A program made the position numbers and the translations under genes. Shown in pieces: positions 11,501-21,300 of a DNA stretch of 36,614 bases. Origin of the DNA: Nemertoderma westbladi (Eukaryota; Xenacoelomorpha; Nemertodermatida; Nemertodermatidae); contig JAUCBJ010002147.1 of assembly GCA_032718475.1 (NCBI GenBank), positions 1-36,614 of the forward strand, in the 5' to 3' direction. Positions within the stretch are counted from its first letter, which is position 1. Each line of letters opens with the position of its first letter. The notes beneath the pieces were generated by a model. It worked only from the letters and a program-made list of their open reading frames with translations. It had not been told where the DNA came from and searched no databases.

Positions 11501-13440
11501 TAGTCATTGTAGGCACCGATGGATGGATTGAATATATGGTCATATTTAGAAAGAAGAGACTCAACCTGTTTCTTTTGAGAAGAACTTAGCTGGTTGTCGG
11601 GGTCGATTGAAATTGTAGATGAGAAAGAATAAACAGTATCAGGGACAACTTTCGGTTGTATAGAGGCAATGAATGGCAGGGTGAATTGGTGGTTTTCATA
11701 TACAACAGATTGTATTTGGGCAATATGTTGTGATTTTTTTAAAGCAATTGGTGATCCAGAATGGTTTGGTATACGTATTGTGTTCTCAATCACACGTGTG
11801 ATATAAGGTGCGGGCCATGAACCATGTAGAGGAGAATCAAAGCGAGGTTGTAATGCAATTTCTCCATGGTAACCAGTGAGCGAGTTATTGCAAACCTCAA
11901 GAAAATCGCCAGGATAGAGTACAGTTGAGGTGGGATTTCGCAAGACACAACTTTGAACAAACTTTATACTTGAATTTGGAGAAGAATGATCACCATATGG
12001 GATAGCCCTACCAGCTAAAATGATTTCCTGACTGGCCATGTGAACCTCAATTCCATTCCTAACACAGAAAGGAACTCCGCCGAGAACATCGGTATCCATG
12101 GATTCACAGACCAATGCATCGAGTTCCAACTCAGTACAACCATGCCAAAGGGATATGTGTACCTCACCAAGGGTCTTAATAAGCGATTTGTCGAGTTGCC
12201 GGGCACTCTGTGTAGATTTGGTAAATTTGATTCCAGCTGATATAGCAAATGCCTGAGATATGAGGCTAGATGTTGCACCCGAATCAACAGTGATCCTACA
12301 GGGTTTGCAACCAAAAAAGGCATAAAAATAAGGAGATATCATACATTGAATGCGATTGATACTTGATGAGTAGACACATTTAGCATCAGGAGTAGGATCG
12401 TCTTCATCATCGTAGATAAAAATATCAGGATCATCACCTTCAGAAGTCTCAACTGTGAAAGCTTTCATTAAGGATAAACGATCAGAACGTGAAAGAGCCC
12501 AACAGGAATCGATGTCATGACCTGTGTAAGGTTTTGAACAGGCCTTACAAAATGCGCAACATTTTGAGTTATTAGATCGGTTTTGACCTGTATCAGAACG
12601 ACGGGGTGTGGTGCGTGAAGCAAAGCGTTGTGTAAATCGGGGAGGAGGAACACGAGGACGATTACGAAACTGCGAAGTATTCGAAAAATCGATTTGAGAA
12701 ACATTAGCTGCAACACTAGCAACATCAGCTTGGGTATTCATTTCCAGAAGAAAGGAGTCGATCAAGCCGACCACAAGGGGTTGAATGTCTTTGAGTGACA
12801 TTTTCTGCAAATCATGAGCATATTGACGTTGTATAAAGCCAGGAAGGCGATTATCTATTTTCTCCAACCAATAAAGTACAGCAAAGCGCTCTAGTGTAGG
12901 AGACATACGCTCATCCTGTGCCACGATACTGCCATTAAATAATAAGCCTGATGCCCTACACAAAAGATTATCATGAATGTGAGCACGGATTCGCTGAAAA
13001 AAAGTTTCGTAACGCTCACCCTCTTCGCGCTTCATCGCTGAAAGGTTTAAGAAATTGGACTCAGAACGTTGGAATCCATAATGTAAACGGATCCGCTGCC
13101 AAATCCACTGCAAAGATATACTGTCTTCTTGAAGGGCTGGACGGATAGTACTAGGAGCATGTGCTGCGATGAAACCCAGCATGCGTTCAAGAAGAATAAC
13201 TTTCTTTGCAGCAGTACGACGTGGATTAGCAGCTGCATCGTCATCAGTAAACCCGCGGAGCGGATCGTCAATTTGTGGAGTCCATGTTGAATCGAGGAAT
13301 ATTGTAAATTCATCAGAAGTCGAAAGTTGGAATAATAAGTTCTGTTTCCAATTGTTAAAAGATGAAATCGATTCTGATTCTGTAAGATTCCACTGTTTTG
13401 GAGGTTTTAGTGACATTACTGCAGTACTGTACGGTACCAC
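8512..13440 (-). CDS. Gag-Pol polyprotein of the Ty3-like retrotransposon
   Basis: A single 1642-residue frame with no gag/pol frameshift. Gag occupies about residues 1-370, with a zinc-knuckle-like Cys/His cluster at 297-313 spaced C-X2-C-X9-H-X4-C, longer in the middle than the usual C-X2-C-X4-H-X4-C. An aspartic protease motif DSGA starts at D386. Reverse transcriptase spans about 640-880, with a first catalytic Asp in KSDL (about 759) and the active-site box LADD (823-826) in place of the more usual Y-x-D-D. RNase H follows, with D975, E1018 or E1020, and D1047, ending in SDYHSRHP. The integrase HHCC zinc finger uses H1225, H1230, C1260 and C1263. The integrase core shows D1292, D1346 and E1382, a D-D-35-E spacing. 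The tail is acidic and Pro/Ser-rich. The first Met is used here; Met9 is an alternative. I read it as Ty3/gypsy; the exact clade is not resolved. Confidence 0.93.
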   Translation of the reverse strand: MVPYSTAVMSLKPPKQWNLTESESISSFNNWKQNLLFQLSTSDEFTIFLDSTWTPQIDDPLRGFTDDDAAANPRRTAAKKVILLERMLGFIAAHAPSTIRPALQEDSISLQWIWQRIRLHYGFQRSESNFLNLSAMKREEGERYETFFQRIRAHIHDNLLCRASGLLFNGSIVAQDERMSPTLERFAVLYWLEKIDNRLPGFIQRQYAHDLQKMSLKDIQPLVVGLIDSFLLEMNTQADVASVAANVSQIDFSNTSQFRNRPRVPPPRFTQRFASRTTPRRSDTGQNRSNNSKCCAFCKACSKPYTGHDIDSCWALSRSDRLSLMKAFTVETSEGDDPDIFIYDDEDDPTPDAKCVYSSSINRIQCMISPYFYAFFGCKPCRITVDSGATSSLISQAFAISAGIKFTKSTQSARQLDKSLIKTLGEVHISLWHGCTELELDALVCESMDTDVLGGVPFCVRNGIEVHMASQEIILAGRAIPYGDHSSPNSSIKFVQSCVLRNPTSTVLYPGDFLEVCNNSLTGYHGEIALQPRFDSPLHGSWPAPYITRVIENTIRIPNHSGSPIALKKSQHIAQIQSVVYENHQFTLPFIASIQPKVVPDTVYSFSSTISIDPDNQLSSSQKKQVESLLSKYDHIFNPSIGAYNDYSGRIRADINMGPVLPPPTKGRIPFYNSSNLSLLQDEADKLEALGVLVKPEDVGIIPQCVSPSFLVNKPDGGKRFVTAFNNITQYTRLIPSTITKCDDVLRHLACFKFLIKSDLTKSFFQIRVAPSSMPYLGTATPYKGIRLYARAAMGMPGSSEWLDELISRVIGDLLQAGFVIKLADDLYTGGDTIHDLLIHWDLLLDKLDRNNLRLSGPKTVIVPKSTTILGWIWKGGSISIGSHKISPLIAVSPPTTCTAMKSFLGAVQDIARCIKGYSSLLSPLEDSIKGLKGQAHISWTPELHSAFQKIQNALRSPNTITIPTPNDRLAISVDAACSIEHKALGATLFITRGTSKLLGGFYSFKLRDHHVKWLPCEVEALAIGSAVHHWSQFIRESIHTTQILTDNQPCVDAWKKLCRGEFSSSARVSTFLTILSSLNVSLVHIKGSDNTISDYHSRHPVSCGYAGCQVCSFVSDIADSVIRSISIGDVLHGKIRMPYYNKSSWRSAQQACPILRKAYGHLKNGSRPNKKDKGGRDLKEYLRVATINDSTDLVVVHRQDPFLVTRELIVVPKDISCGLLTAMHTLFLHPSKSQTSKLFNRYFYAIGSANTINTINDSCEICNSLKKVPRELFEETSSSSPKIVGQRLAADVICRSKQKILVIRDVLSAFTVAAVIPSECASDLRDALITCSIPVKFKSTIVRVDGSPSLRSLENDPTLNNHGILLEFGRVKNINKNPIAEKANQELEGELLRFDPSGGPVSTLSLALGVESLNSRIRHNGLSAKEILFGRDQISGERFSFDDPSLASNLDLKKANNHSYSARSKARGAPPAEAASVKKGHLVFIKSEGSKTHARDRYIVMDIHQGLATLQKLNGNSFGFRKYEVPLERIFSANQSLDWDIHQQLSSEDDDESPDEAIHPISEKSSHSPKDELPAIANGHPPSNQPPRRQSCRMRRPPDRLGVATAEEDRISQDLPDDTLDPWCPGWTQAKWRGDQDYDLK

Positions 13441-13683
13441 TCTACTATATCATTGGAAGTGGATGAGTAAATTAACCGTATAATCGGATACCGGTACTGG
13501 TACAGTAGGCTGGTAAGCTAGGCAGAGAGGCCTATGTGTGCGACATGTGAATTTAGAACACTGACTGCAGGACTGACTGTACTCATTGGTAAGTTTGCTT
13601 GATTAGTAAATTAAACTTCGCTGTTTATTGCCGGATATGTGTGCGCTATGTGAATTCGAACGCCAACTGAGGAGAGATCCGTT
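13441..13683 (-). other. 5' leader of the LTR element
   Basis: About 240 bp between the primer-binding site and the gag start on the minus strand. It would hold leader and packaging sequences, but no specific structure is recognisable. Confidence 0.6.
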
Positions 13684-13700
13684 TTCCCGTGCAGCCACCA
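13684..13700 (-). promoter_or_regulatory. tRNA primer-binding site
   Basis: On the element strand TGGTGGCTGCACGGGAA follows the 5' LTR with no spacer. It starts with TGG, complementary to the CCA end of a tRNA. The implied tRNA 3' end is ...TGCAGCCACCA. I could not assign the tRNA species without a tRNA set for the organism. The site fixes the inner edge of the LTR at 13701. Confidence 0.75.
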
Positions 13701-13963
13701 CGCAAGAACTATGGCACAATCCGGGTATACAGTCCTTCGTTATAAGAAACAAGGAAAGCAAATAAAACGGTACAGCAGTAGTAGTGTATATTAGGTTAAA
13801 ATAATACAGTCCTTCATTATATAGTTACACTCACGGTACACAGCAATCATGCAGTACAGGAAAGAATCTAAGTCGGCCGGAAGTACCACCATCACCAAAG
13901 ACTAAAGCCACCAGGCAAATATACAGTATATCGCCAGAGTATATTAGAACTACAGTATGGCGC
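13701..13963 (-). repeat. 5' LTR of the Ty3-like element
   Basis: 263 bp, apparently identical to the copy at 8212-8474. It carries an AT-rich segment on the element strand (around ATATACTGTATATTTGCC) that could serve as a promoter, though this is not certain. Its outer edge abuts a LINE coding fragment directly. The last bases ATGGCGC of the LTR happen to supply an ATG in frame with that LINE fragment. Confidence 0.93.
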
Positions 13964-14710
13964 TACCTATAGAAACAGTGGACTTCACACCTGCCGAACT
14001 CCAAAGAAGCATTAAAAGCATGTCAAATAATAAAGCGAGTGGATTAGATGAAATCCCTGCGGAGGTATGGAAAACAGGAGTACTAAACAGACTATTATTG
14101 GATGTTTGCAACCGGATGTTAAAAGGGGAAAAGCCACCACCAATTTGGACTAAAGGTCAACTAAAGCCTCTCCCTAAGAAATGAGACCTCGGTGTACCAA
14201 CAAACTATCGTGGGATCTGTCTGCTTGTGGTAGCTGCCAAAATAGGCCACCAAATGCTTCGATATAGAATTAGACCTCACATAGACAACTGCTGCTTAAG
14301 AGCCAAAACGGATTTCGACCAAATAGATCAACAATAGATCAGATACTTGCGCTACGGAGGCTGGTTGAAGGAATTAAGTCAAAGAATCTCCCCGCAGTCA
14401 TGACTTTTGTGGACTTCAAGAAGGCATTCGACTCCATCCATAGATGTAAAATGCTGGAAATCCTAAGAGCTTATGGAATACCAGAAGTAATTGTTGCTGG
14501 CATTGGATTGCTATATTGTGACACAGATGCGCAGGTACTCTCACCAGATGGTGAAACTGAGTTTTTCTCAATCCTGGCTGGCGTACTGCAAGGTGACACA
14601 TTTGCACCATTACTATTTGTAATTGTGCTGGATTACGCAATGAGGACGGCCACAAAGGGTGAAGATCTGGGATTCACACTACCAGAACGCAGAAGTAGTA
14701 GATATCCGGA
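13964..14710 (+). pseudogene. Truncated LINE reverse transcriptase fragment
   Basis: Translation begins with a typical non-LTR RT segment (FTPAELQRSIKSMSNNKASG, then LDEIPAEVW), continues to KPLPKK and hits a TGA at 14182-14184 where a Gly codon is expected before the NYRGI motif. A frame change is needed near 14290 to pass from NYRGICLL to the segment reading QNGFRPNRSTIDQILALRRL. It then resumes with MTFVDFKKAFDSIHR and AGVLQGDTFAPLLF. Homology fades near 14710, before the catalytic F/YADD box. Both ends are missing: the 5' end stops exactly at the LTR, and no endonuclease is present. It is a dead fragment lying just upstream of the first visible CUB exon. Confidence 0.88.
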
Positions 14711-15084
14711 AACTTGGTCAGTGGAAACCTCTTAGAAATTCTTGTGAAAAGTTGGACAAATAATATGGAATTTGTAGTTTGTGCTGTAGGCCTATATAGA
14801 GCTGTTTTTCCATGACATTGTTTTGGCTCTTGTTTTGATTCTTTTATTAACGTTATACTGTAATGTAGTTATAACTGTACCGGTAGTTTATATTATTATA
14901 CAGTAAAATCTGTTCCCCTGGTGGTATGAATTTTGATTGCGTTAAAATCCCCCCCCCCCCCCCCCCCCCCCCCCCTATCTAGAAAATACAAAGAAATCTA
15001 GAAATAAAAAGAATGTCCTTCTTCTTTTTCCTTTGTATACTTCCACCGTTTTCGTACGATTGCATAGGTTCCTTTTATTTTTAG
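14711..15084 (+). other. Non-coding DNA before the first visible CUB exon
   Basis: AT-rich sequence with a run of about 27 C at 14949-14975. It ends in a pyrimidine-rich acceptor (CCTTTTATTTTTAG) at 15084. Since the exon begins in phase 1, this is the 3' end of an intron whose 5' exon is outside, or not recognised inside, the window. Confidence 0.6.
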
Positions 15085-15314
15085 GGAACTGCGGTGGTTA
15101 TAACTCTATATCCAGTCCTTTAAATCTAACTTCTCCTCGCGACCCCAATGGGTTATACAGTAAAGATCAACGTTGCTATTACGGTATAGTAGCGCCTGTC
15201 CAACATCATATCAAGTTAACATTCAGCGAGTTTCAAATGGCCGGCCCAGGTAATTGTTCGGATGGAGAATTACCTAGTTATTATCGGAGTTTACCAGATG
15301 ACGACTTTGTGCAG
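15085..15314 (+). CDS. CUB domain A, exon 1
   Basis: Acceptor TTTTATTTTTAG, donor CAG|GTGAGC. It enters in phase 1 and leaves in phase 0. It encodes NCGGYNSISSP at the domain start, then C-Y-Y-G-I-V where most CUB domains have C-x-W-x-I, the strand IKLTFSEFQM, and the third Cys in GNCSDGE. It ends with the acidic stretch DDDFVQ. Two N-glycosylation sequons (NLTS, NCSD) are present. Confidence 0.88.
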
Positions 15315-18300
15315 GTGAGCTGACCTAAATATTCGCACGTGTATACAGTAGCAGTGGCGTGGCGTATTTAAGGGAGGGGGGGGGGGGGGGGGGCAAAGTC
15401 AACCCCCTTTGTGTCGTCTAAATATGTGCTTTAAAAAGTTAACATTTTTAAACTTTTAGTATTGAATTGGAGTATAATTTAGGCTCGTTTGGCCAAGGTA
15501 TGCCTGTTCACCACCATTGGTGATCTTCTACAGTAAACCCTTTCACTCTGTTTCCCAATGAATAGCTGTTCACCAGCATTGGTGATCTTCTCCAGTAAAC
15601 CCTTCCACTCTGTTTCCTAAAGGAATGCCTGTTCACCAACATGGGTGATCTTCCACAGTAAACCCTTCCAATCTGGCCACCAAGGAATGCCTGTTCACCA
15701 CTATGGGTGATCTTCCACATTAAACCTCTATTTTCCTCAAGGAATGCATGTTCACCACCATTGGTGATCTTCCACAGTAAACCCTTCCACTCTGGCCCCC
15801 AAGGAATGCCTATTCACCACTATGGGTGAACTTCCACAGTAAACCACTATTTTCCTAAAGAAATGCCTATTAACCACCATGGTTGATCTTCTACAGTAAA
15901 CCCTTCCACTCAGTGTTTCCTAAAGGAATGCCTGTTCACAAACATAGGTGATCTTCCACAGTAAACCACTCTTTTCCTATAGGAATACATGCTCACCACC
16001 ATGGGTGATCTTCCACAGTAAACCCTTCCACTCTGCCCCCCAAGGAATGCATGTTCACCACCATGGGTGATCTTGTACAGTAAACCCTTCCACTCTGTTT
16101 CCTAAAGCAATGCCTGTTCACAAACATGGGTGATCTTCCACAGTAAACCACTATTTTTCTAAAGGAATGCATGTTCAACACTATGGGTGATCTTCCACAG
16201 TAAACCCTTCCACTCTTGCCCCCAAAAAATGCCTATTCACCACTATGGGTGAACTTCCACAGTAAACCACTATTTTACTAAAGAAATGCCTGTTCACCAC
16301 CATGGGTGATCTTCTACAGTAAACCATTCCACTCAGTTTCCTAAAGGAATGCCTGATCACAAACATGGGTGATCTTCCACAGTAAACAACTCTTTTTCTA
16401 AAGGAATGTATGTTTACCACCATGGGTGATCTTCCACAGTAAACCCTTCCACTCTGTCCCCCAAGAAATGCCTGTTAACCACCGTCCACCATGGGTGATC
16501 TTCTACAGTAAACCCTTCCACTCTGTTTCCTAAAGGGATGTCTTTACACAAACATGGGTGATCTTCCACAGTAAACCACTATTTTCCTAAAGGAATGCAT
16601 GTTCACCACCATGGGTGATCTTCCACAGTAAACCCTTCCACTCTGCCCCCCCCCCCCCCCCCAGGAATGCCTGTTCACCACCATGGGTGATCTTCCACAG
16701 TAAACCCTTCCACTCTGGCCCCCAAGGAATGCCTGTTCACCACTATGGGTGATCTTCCACAGTAAACCCTTCCACTCTGTTTCCTAAGGGAATGCCTGTT
16801 CGCCACCATGGGTAATCTTCCTCAGTAAACCCTTCCACTCTGGCCCCCAAGGAATGCCTGTTCACCACCATTGGTGATCTTCCACAGTAAACCCTTCCAC
16901 TCTCGCCCCCAAGGAATGCCTGTTCTCCACTATAGGAATGCCTGTTCACCACTATAGGTGATCTTCCACAGTAAACCTTTCGACTCTGTTTCCAAAAGGA
17001 ATGCCTGTTCACCACTATGTGTGGTGATCTTCCACAGTAAACCCTTCCACTCTGGCCCCCAAGGAATGCCTGTTCACCACTAAGGGTGATCTTCCACAGT
17101 AAACCCTTCCACTCTGCTTCCTAAAGGAATCCCTGTTTACCACTATGGGTGATCTTCCACAGTAAACCCTTCCACTCTGGCCCCCAAGGAATGCCTGTTC
17201 ACCACTATGGGTGATCTTCCACAGTAAACCCTTCCAGTCTGTCTCCTAAAGGAATGCCTGTTCACCTCCATTGGTGATCTTCCACAGTAAACCCTTCCAC
17301 TCTGTTTTCTAAAGGAATGCCTGTTCACCACCATGGATGATTTTCCACAGTAAACCCTTCCACTCTGTTTCCATAAGGAAATCCTGTTCACCACCATGGG
17401 TGATCTTCCACAGTAAACTCTTCCACTCTGTTTCCTAAAGGAATGCCTGTTCACCACCATGGGTGATCTTCCACAGTAAACCCTTCCACTCTGTTTCCAT
17501 AAGGAATGCCTGTTCACCACCATGGGTGATCTTCCACAGTAAACCCTTCCACTCTGTTTCCTAAAGGAATGCCTGTTCACCACCATGGGTGATCTTCCAC
17601 AGTAAACCCTTCCACTCTGTTTCCTAAATGAATGCCTGTTCACCATTATGGGTGATCTTCCACAGTAAACCCTTCCACTCTGGCCCCCAAGGAATGCTTG
17701 TTCACCACCATGTATGATCTTCCACAGTAAACCCTTCCAGTCTGTTTCCTAAAGGAATGCCTGTTCACCTCCATTGGTGATCTTCCACAGTAAACCCTTC
17801 CACTTTGGTTCCAAAAGGAATGCCTGTTAACCACCATGGGTGATCTTCCACAGTAAACCCTTCCACTCTGTTTCCTAAAGGAATGCCTGTTCACCTCCAT
17901 TGGTGATCTTCCACAGTAAACCCTTCCACTCTGTTTTCTATAGGAATGCCTGTTCACCACCATGGGTGATCTTCCACAGTAAACCCTTCCACTCTGGCCC
18001 CCAATGAATGCCTGTTCACCACTATGGGTGATCTTCCACAGTAAACCCTTCCAGTCTGTTTCCTAAGGGAATGCCTGTTCACCTCCATTGGTGATCTTCC
18101 ACAGTAAGCCCTTCCACTCTGTTTTCTAAAGGAATGCCTGTTCACCACCATGGATTATCTTCCACAGTAAACTCTTCCACTCTGTTTTCTAAAGGAATGC
18201 CTGCTCACTACCATGGGTGATCTTCCACAGTAAACCCTTCCACTCTGTTTCCTAAAGGAATGCCTGTTCACCACCATGGGTGATCTTCCACAGTAAACCC

Positions 18301-21300
18301 TTCCACTCTGTTTCCTAAAGGAATGCCTGTTTACTACCATGGGTGATCTTCCACAGTAAACCCTTCCACTCTGTTTCCTAAAGGAATGCCTGTTCACCAC
18401 CATGGGTGATCTTCCACAGTAAACCCTTCCACTCTGTTTCCTAAAGGAATGCCTGTTCACCACCATGGGTGATCTTCCACAGTAAACCCTTCCACTCTGT
18501 TTCCTAAAGGAATGCCTGTTTACTACCATGGGTGATCTTCCACAGTAAACCCGTCCACTCTGTTTCCTAAAGGAATGCCTGTTTACTACCATGGGTGATC
18601 TTCCACAGTAAACCCTTCCACTCTGTTTCCCAAGTTGCCTTTGTTCCAATTTATCGACCACTGAAGGATGAAAGCCAGGATTGTGCTAGACTGCAGCATT
18701 TACGGCACGGTGCCCAAATAGTGCTGCCTCATTAGGGACCAAACTATGTCTTCTGGTCGAAAGCACAGGAATAATTAAAAGTTAATACTTAAATAAAAAT
18801 AAATTAATTTCAGAAATGTACACTCGTTAATTTTCTATAAAAGATATTGTAGCAACGCAATGTTGCAAGGAATCTATGATATATAGTTTAAGTGTAGTTT
18901 ATTTTGGTTTCAATTGTTATTATTCATATTAGGTTTCCTATTGGTCTCTTTACCGGGACAGCTACCGGAATATTTACTGCGGTTCTACACTACCTCCCGA
19001 GATTATATCTTTCGATCGATCGATTAAAATTCTCTTCCGATCCAATGATGATAATAAGGTCGATACAGGGTTTGTAGTTACAGCGACGCCAGGTAATTAA
19101 TCATTTATCAGATATTTTTATCAGGTTATACTGAAGACTTAACATGTTAAGCGCCAATTACTTAAGTAATGTTCACTTATTCAATGTAAACCAAATCTCT
19201 ACAGTATATCGCAACTGAAATCAAATAAATTTTTAATAAATTTATTCTTTATAAATAATTTATTGGTGGTGGAATGAAGGTGTATTATTTACATATGGTA
19301 TGATTACACTCTCCATAGCAAAACAACAAAACAATTAATAAATTAATAAGAATATCATAGCCAGACTGCCTCTTTATAGAGATATGTGGGTACGATCTAA
19401 TGTGTTCGATAACTGTTACTTCATGTCTTTTTGTGCCTTTTATGTTGTTAAACATATATTATAGTATCAACACGCTGCCATTATTAACATATGTGAATGA
19501 CTCCAGAAATTAAGTATCGTTTAATTTATTTTATTAAATATTCCCGTACAATATTTTTCCAGTTTGTGGGTATTTTATTAACGCGACTGAGGACGGTTTC
19601 ATAAGGTCACCTGGATACCCGGAACGGCCCATAGGATTCACACAAGGGATAGATTGTAGATGGTACCTATCGCTCCAACACCCAAGTTAGTTCTGTACTA
19701 TTATATTTCATGTTATTAACTACTAGTACTAGGATTGGCATGCTGCATTGCAGCTGCATTTTTAAGACTGCTGTGCCGGCTTATCGACAAAATTGCACCG
19801 CCACAACTCCCTATCACCCATGATATTTGCTAGATCATCCGCATCTTCAAGGCCAGTGTCCTTTAAGGTGCGGCTCAAGAAAGTCATGGGCTGTCCACCA
19901 TGCTTATTCACTCCATGAGGCTGCCAAAGTACAAGAATATGCACTGGCTGGTGCTCACGGCGAAAGCAATGTCCTGCAAAGCGGAGGCGATTTTGTTCTA
20001 GTGTCAAGCTTGGGGGAACCAATGAGATACCTCCAATGTTATATAGTGTCTGGTTGGAGATGTGTGCATTGTACTTGACACAATGAACCCGGCGTAGCAT
20101 TCTTGTGAATGTGCCATCCAGAGATTTGGTGTCCTCAGCAGTTAGAGCCCAGCATGGACTCCCATAGAGGAGTACTGGAACTACTGCTGCTCTAAATAAT
20201 CGGACCTTAAGTTTCCGATTAATTTTCGGTGACTTCCAAATCCTGGAAAGCCTATTCAAGGCTGCCCATACGTATTCGAAGGTCCTCACCTGACTTCCGG
20301 ATCCATGATCCCAGGTAACAGAAGTCATCCACATGCTCAAGCATACCATCTTTTGAGCTTATGCTCATCCGATCAGAGACTTGCTGAGGACTTTCAAAGT
20401 TAACTGTCAAAATTTTGGTCTTTCTGGAGTTAATAAAAAGACCAACACTAGAAGCAGCATGTTCTAATGAGCTGAGGAGCCGTTGGGCTCCCTCTAGTGA
20501 TTCTGAGAGTACTCCTAAGTCATCAGCAAAGTCTAGATCAGTTAGATACTTGGCAGAATTTCCTCTACTTCTGGAGCCAGTAGGTGGAGTTATCATCACC
20601 CCATCATCATTATGATGATCTAAGGACATGCGTAGAACATAGTCAACAACAATTATGAACAAGAATGGTGCAAGTGTATCTCCCTGGAGGACTCCCCATA
20701 ATACTTCAAATGGTTCTGTGTCACCGTCAACAGTAGACACAAATGTTGTTGAACCATCGTATACTGATCTGATTGCTGCAATCAGGAATCCCATATAATG
20801 AAAGTATGCTGAACATACGTGAGCGAGAGACTGAATCAAAGGCCTTGAAGAAGTCAACAAAGATAACAGCCAGATGCCTGTCTTTCTTTTTTGATAATTC
20901 TTCAATTATCCTTCTAAGTGCCAAAATGGGCTCCATGGTCCCACGACCTTTACGGAACCCATTCTGATTTCCACGGAGCAGTCTCTCAATTGGATCCCTG
21001 ATGCGATTTAATAGAATTCTATTGTATAGCTTTGCAGCAATCGAGATCAATGAGATTCCCCGAAAAGAACCATAGAGTGTTAGGTTGCCCTTCTTGGGAA
21101 CTGGCACCAACTTATTTGTTTTCATTTCTTGTGGGACTCTTGTTGTTCGGTACCTGTCTACTATTATGGGATAGATGAGCTTTAAACACTCAGGTATTTT
21201 AAAGACCTCAGGGGGAACACCATCTACTCCACTGGCACGATTGGTCTTAATGCTCTTTGCAGCAGCCTTCACTTCTGCAATGGAGATATCACCAATGGGA

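Larger units (their letters stand above)
8212..13963 (-). mobile_element. Full-length Ty3/gypsy-like LTR retrotransposon
   Basis: A 5752-bp element on the minus strand. Two 263-bp direct repeats flank a primer-binding site, a single uninterrupted gag-pol frame and a short purine-rich tract. Domain order is gag, protease, reverse transcriptase, RNase H, integrase, which is the Ty3/gypsy order. By eye the LTRs are identical and the frame is intact, so insertion appears recent and the element may still be competent. The two flanks (satellite on the left, LINE fragment on the right) do not share an obvious 4-6 bp target-site duplication: TATTG lies outside the left LTR and TACCT outside the right one. 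Confidence 0.93.

Noticed and set aside
9068-13483. Several 60-104 codon frames on both strands within the LTR element
   Set aside because: All are shadows of the intact minus-strand gag-pol frame and none has independent domain content.
15508-18661. Long minus-strand frames repeating NRHSFRKQSGRVYCGRSP
   Set aside because: The unit is 63 bp (21 codons), so one stop-free unit makes a long open frame automatically. The diverged left half is broken by indels and stops, so there is no sign of coding constraint, and the strand is opposite to the host gene.
18925-18950. GTTTCCTA shared by the 63-bp unit and the start of CUB A exon 2, suggesting an exon-derived array like the 53-bp one
   Set aside because: The match is only 8 nt, is not at the array edge, and the rest of the unit has no similarity to the exon.
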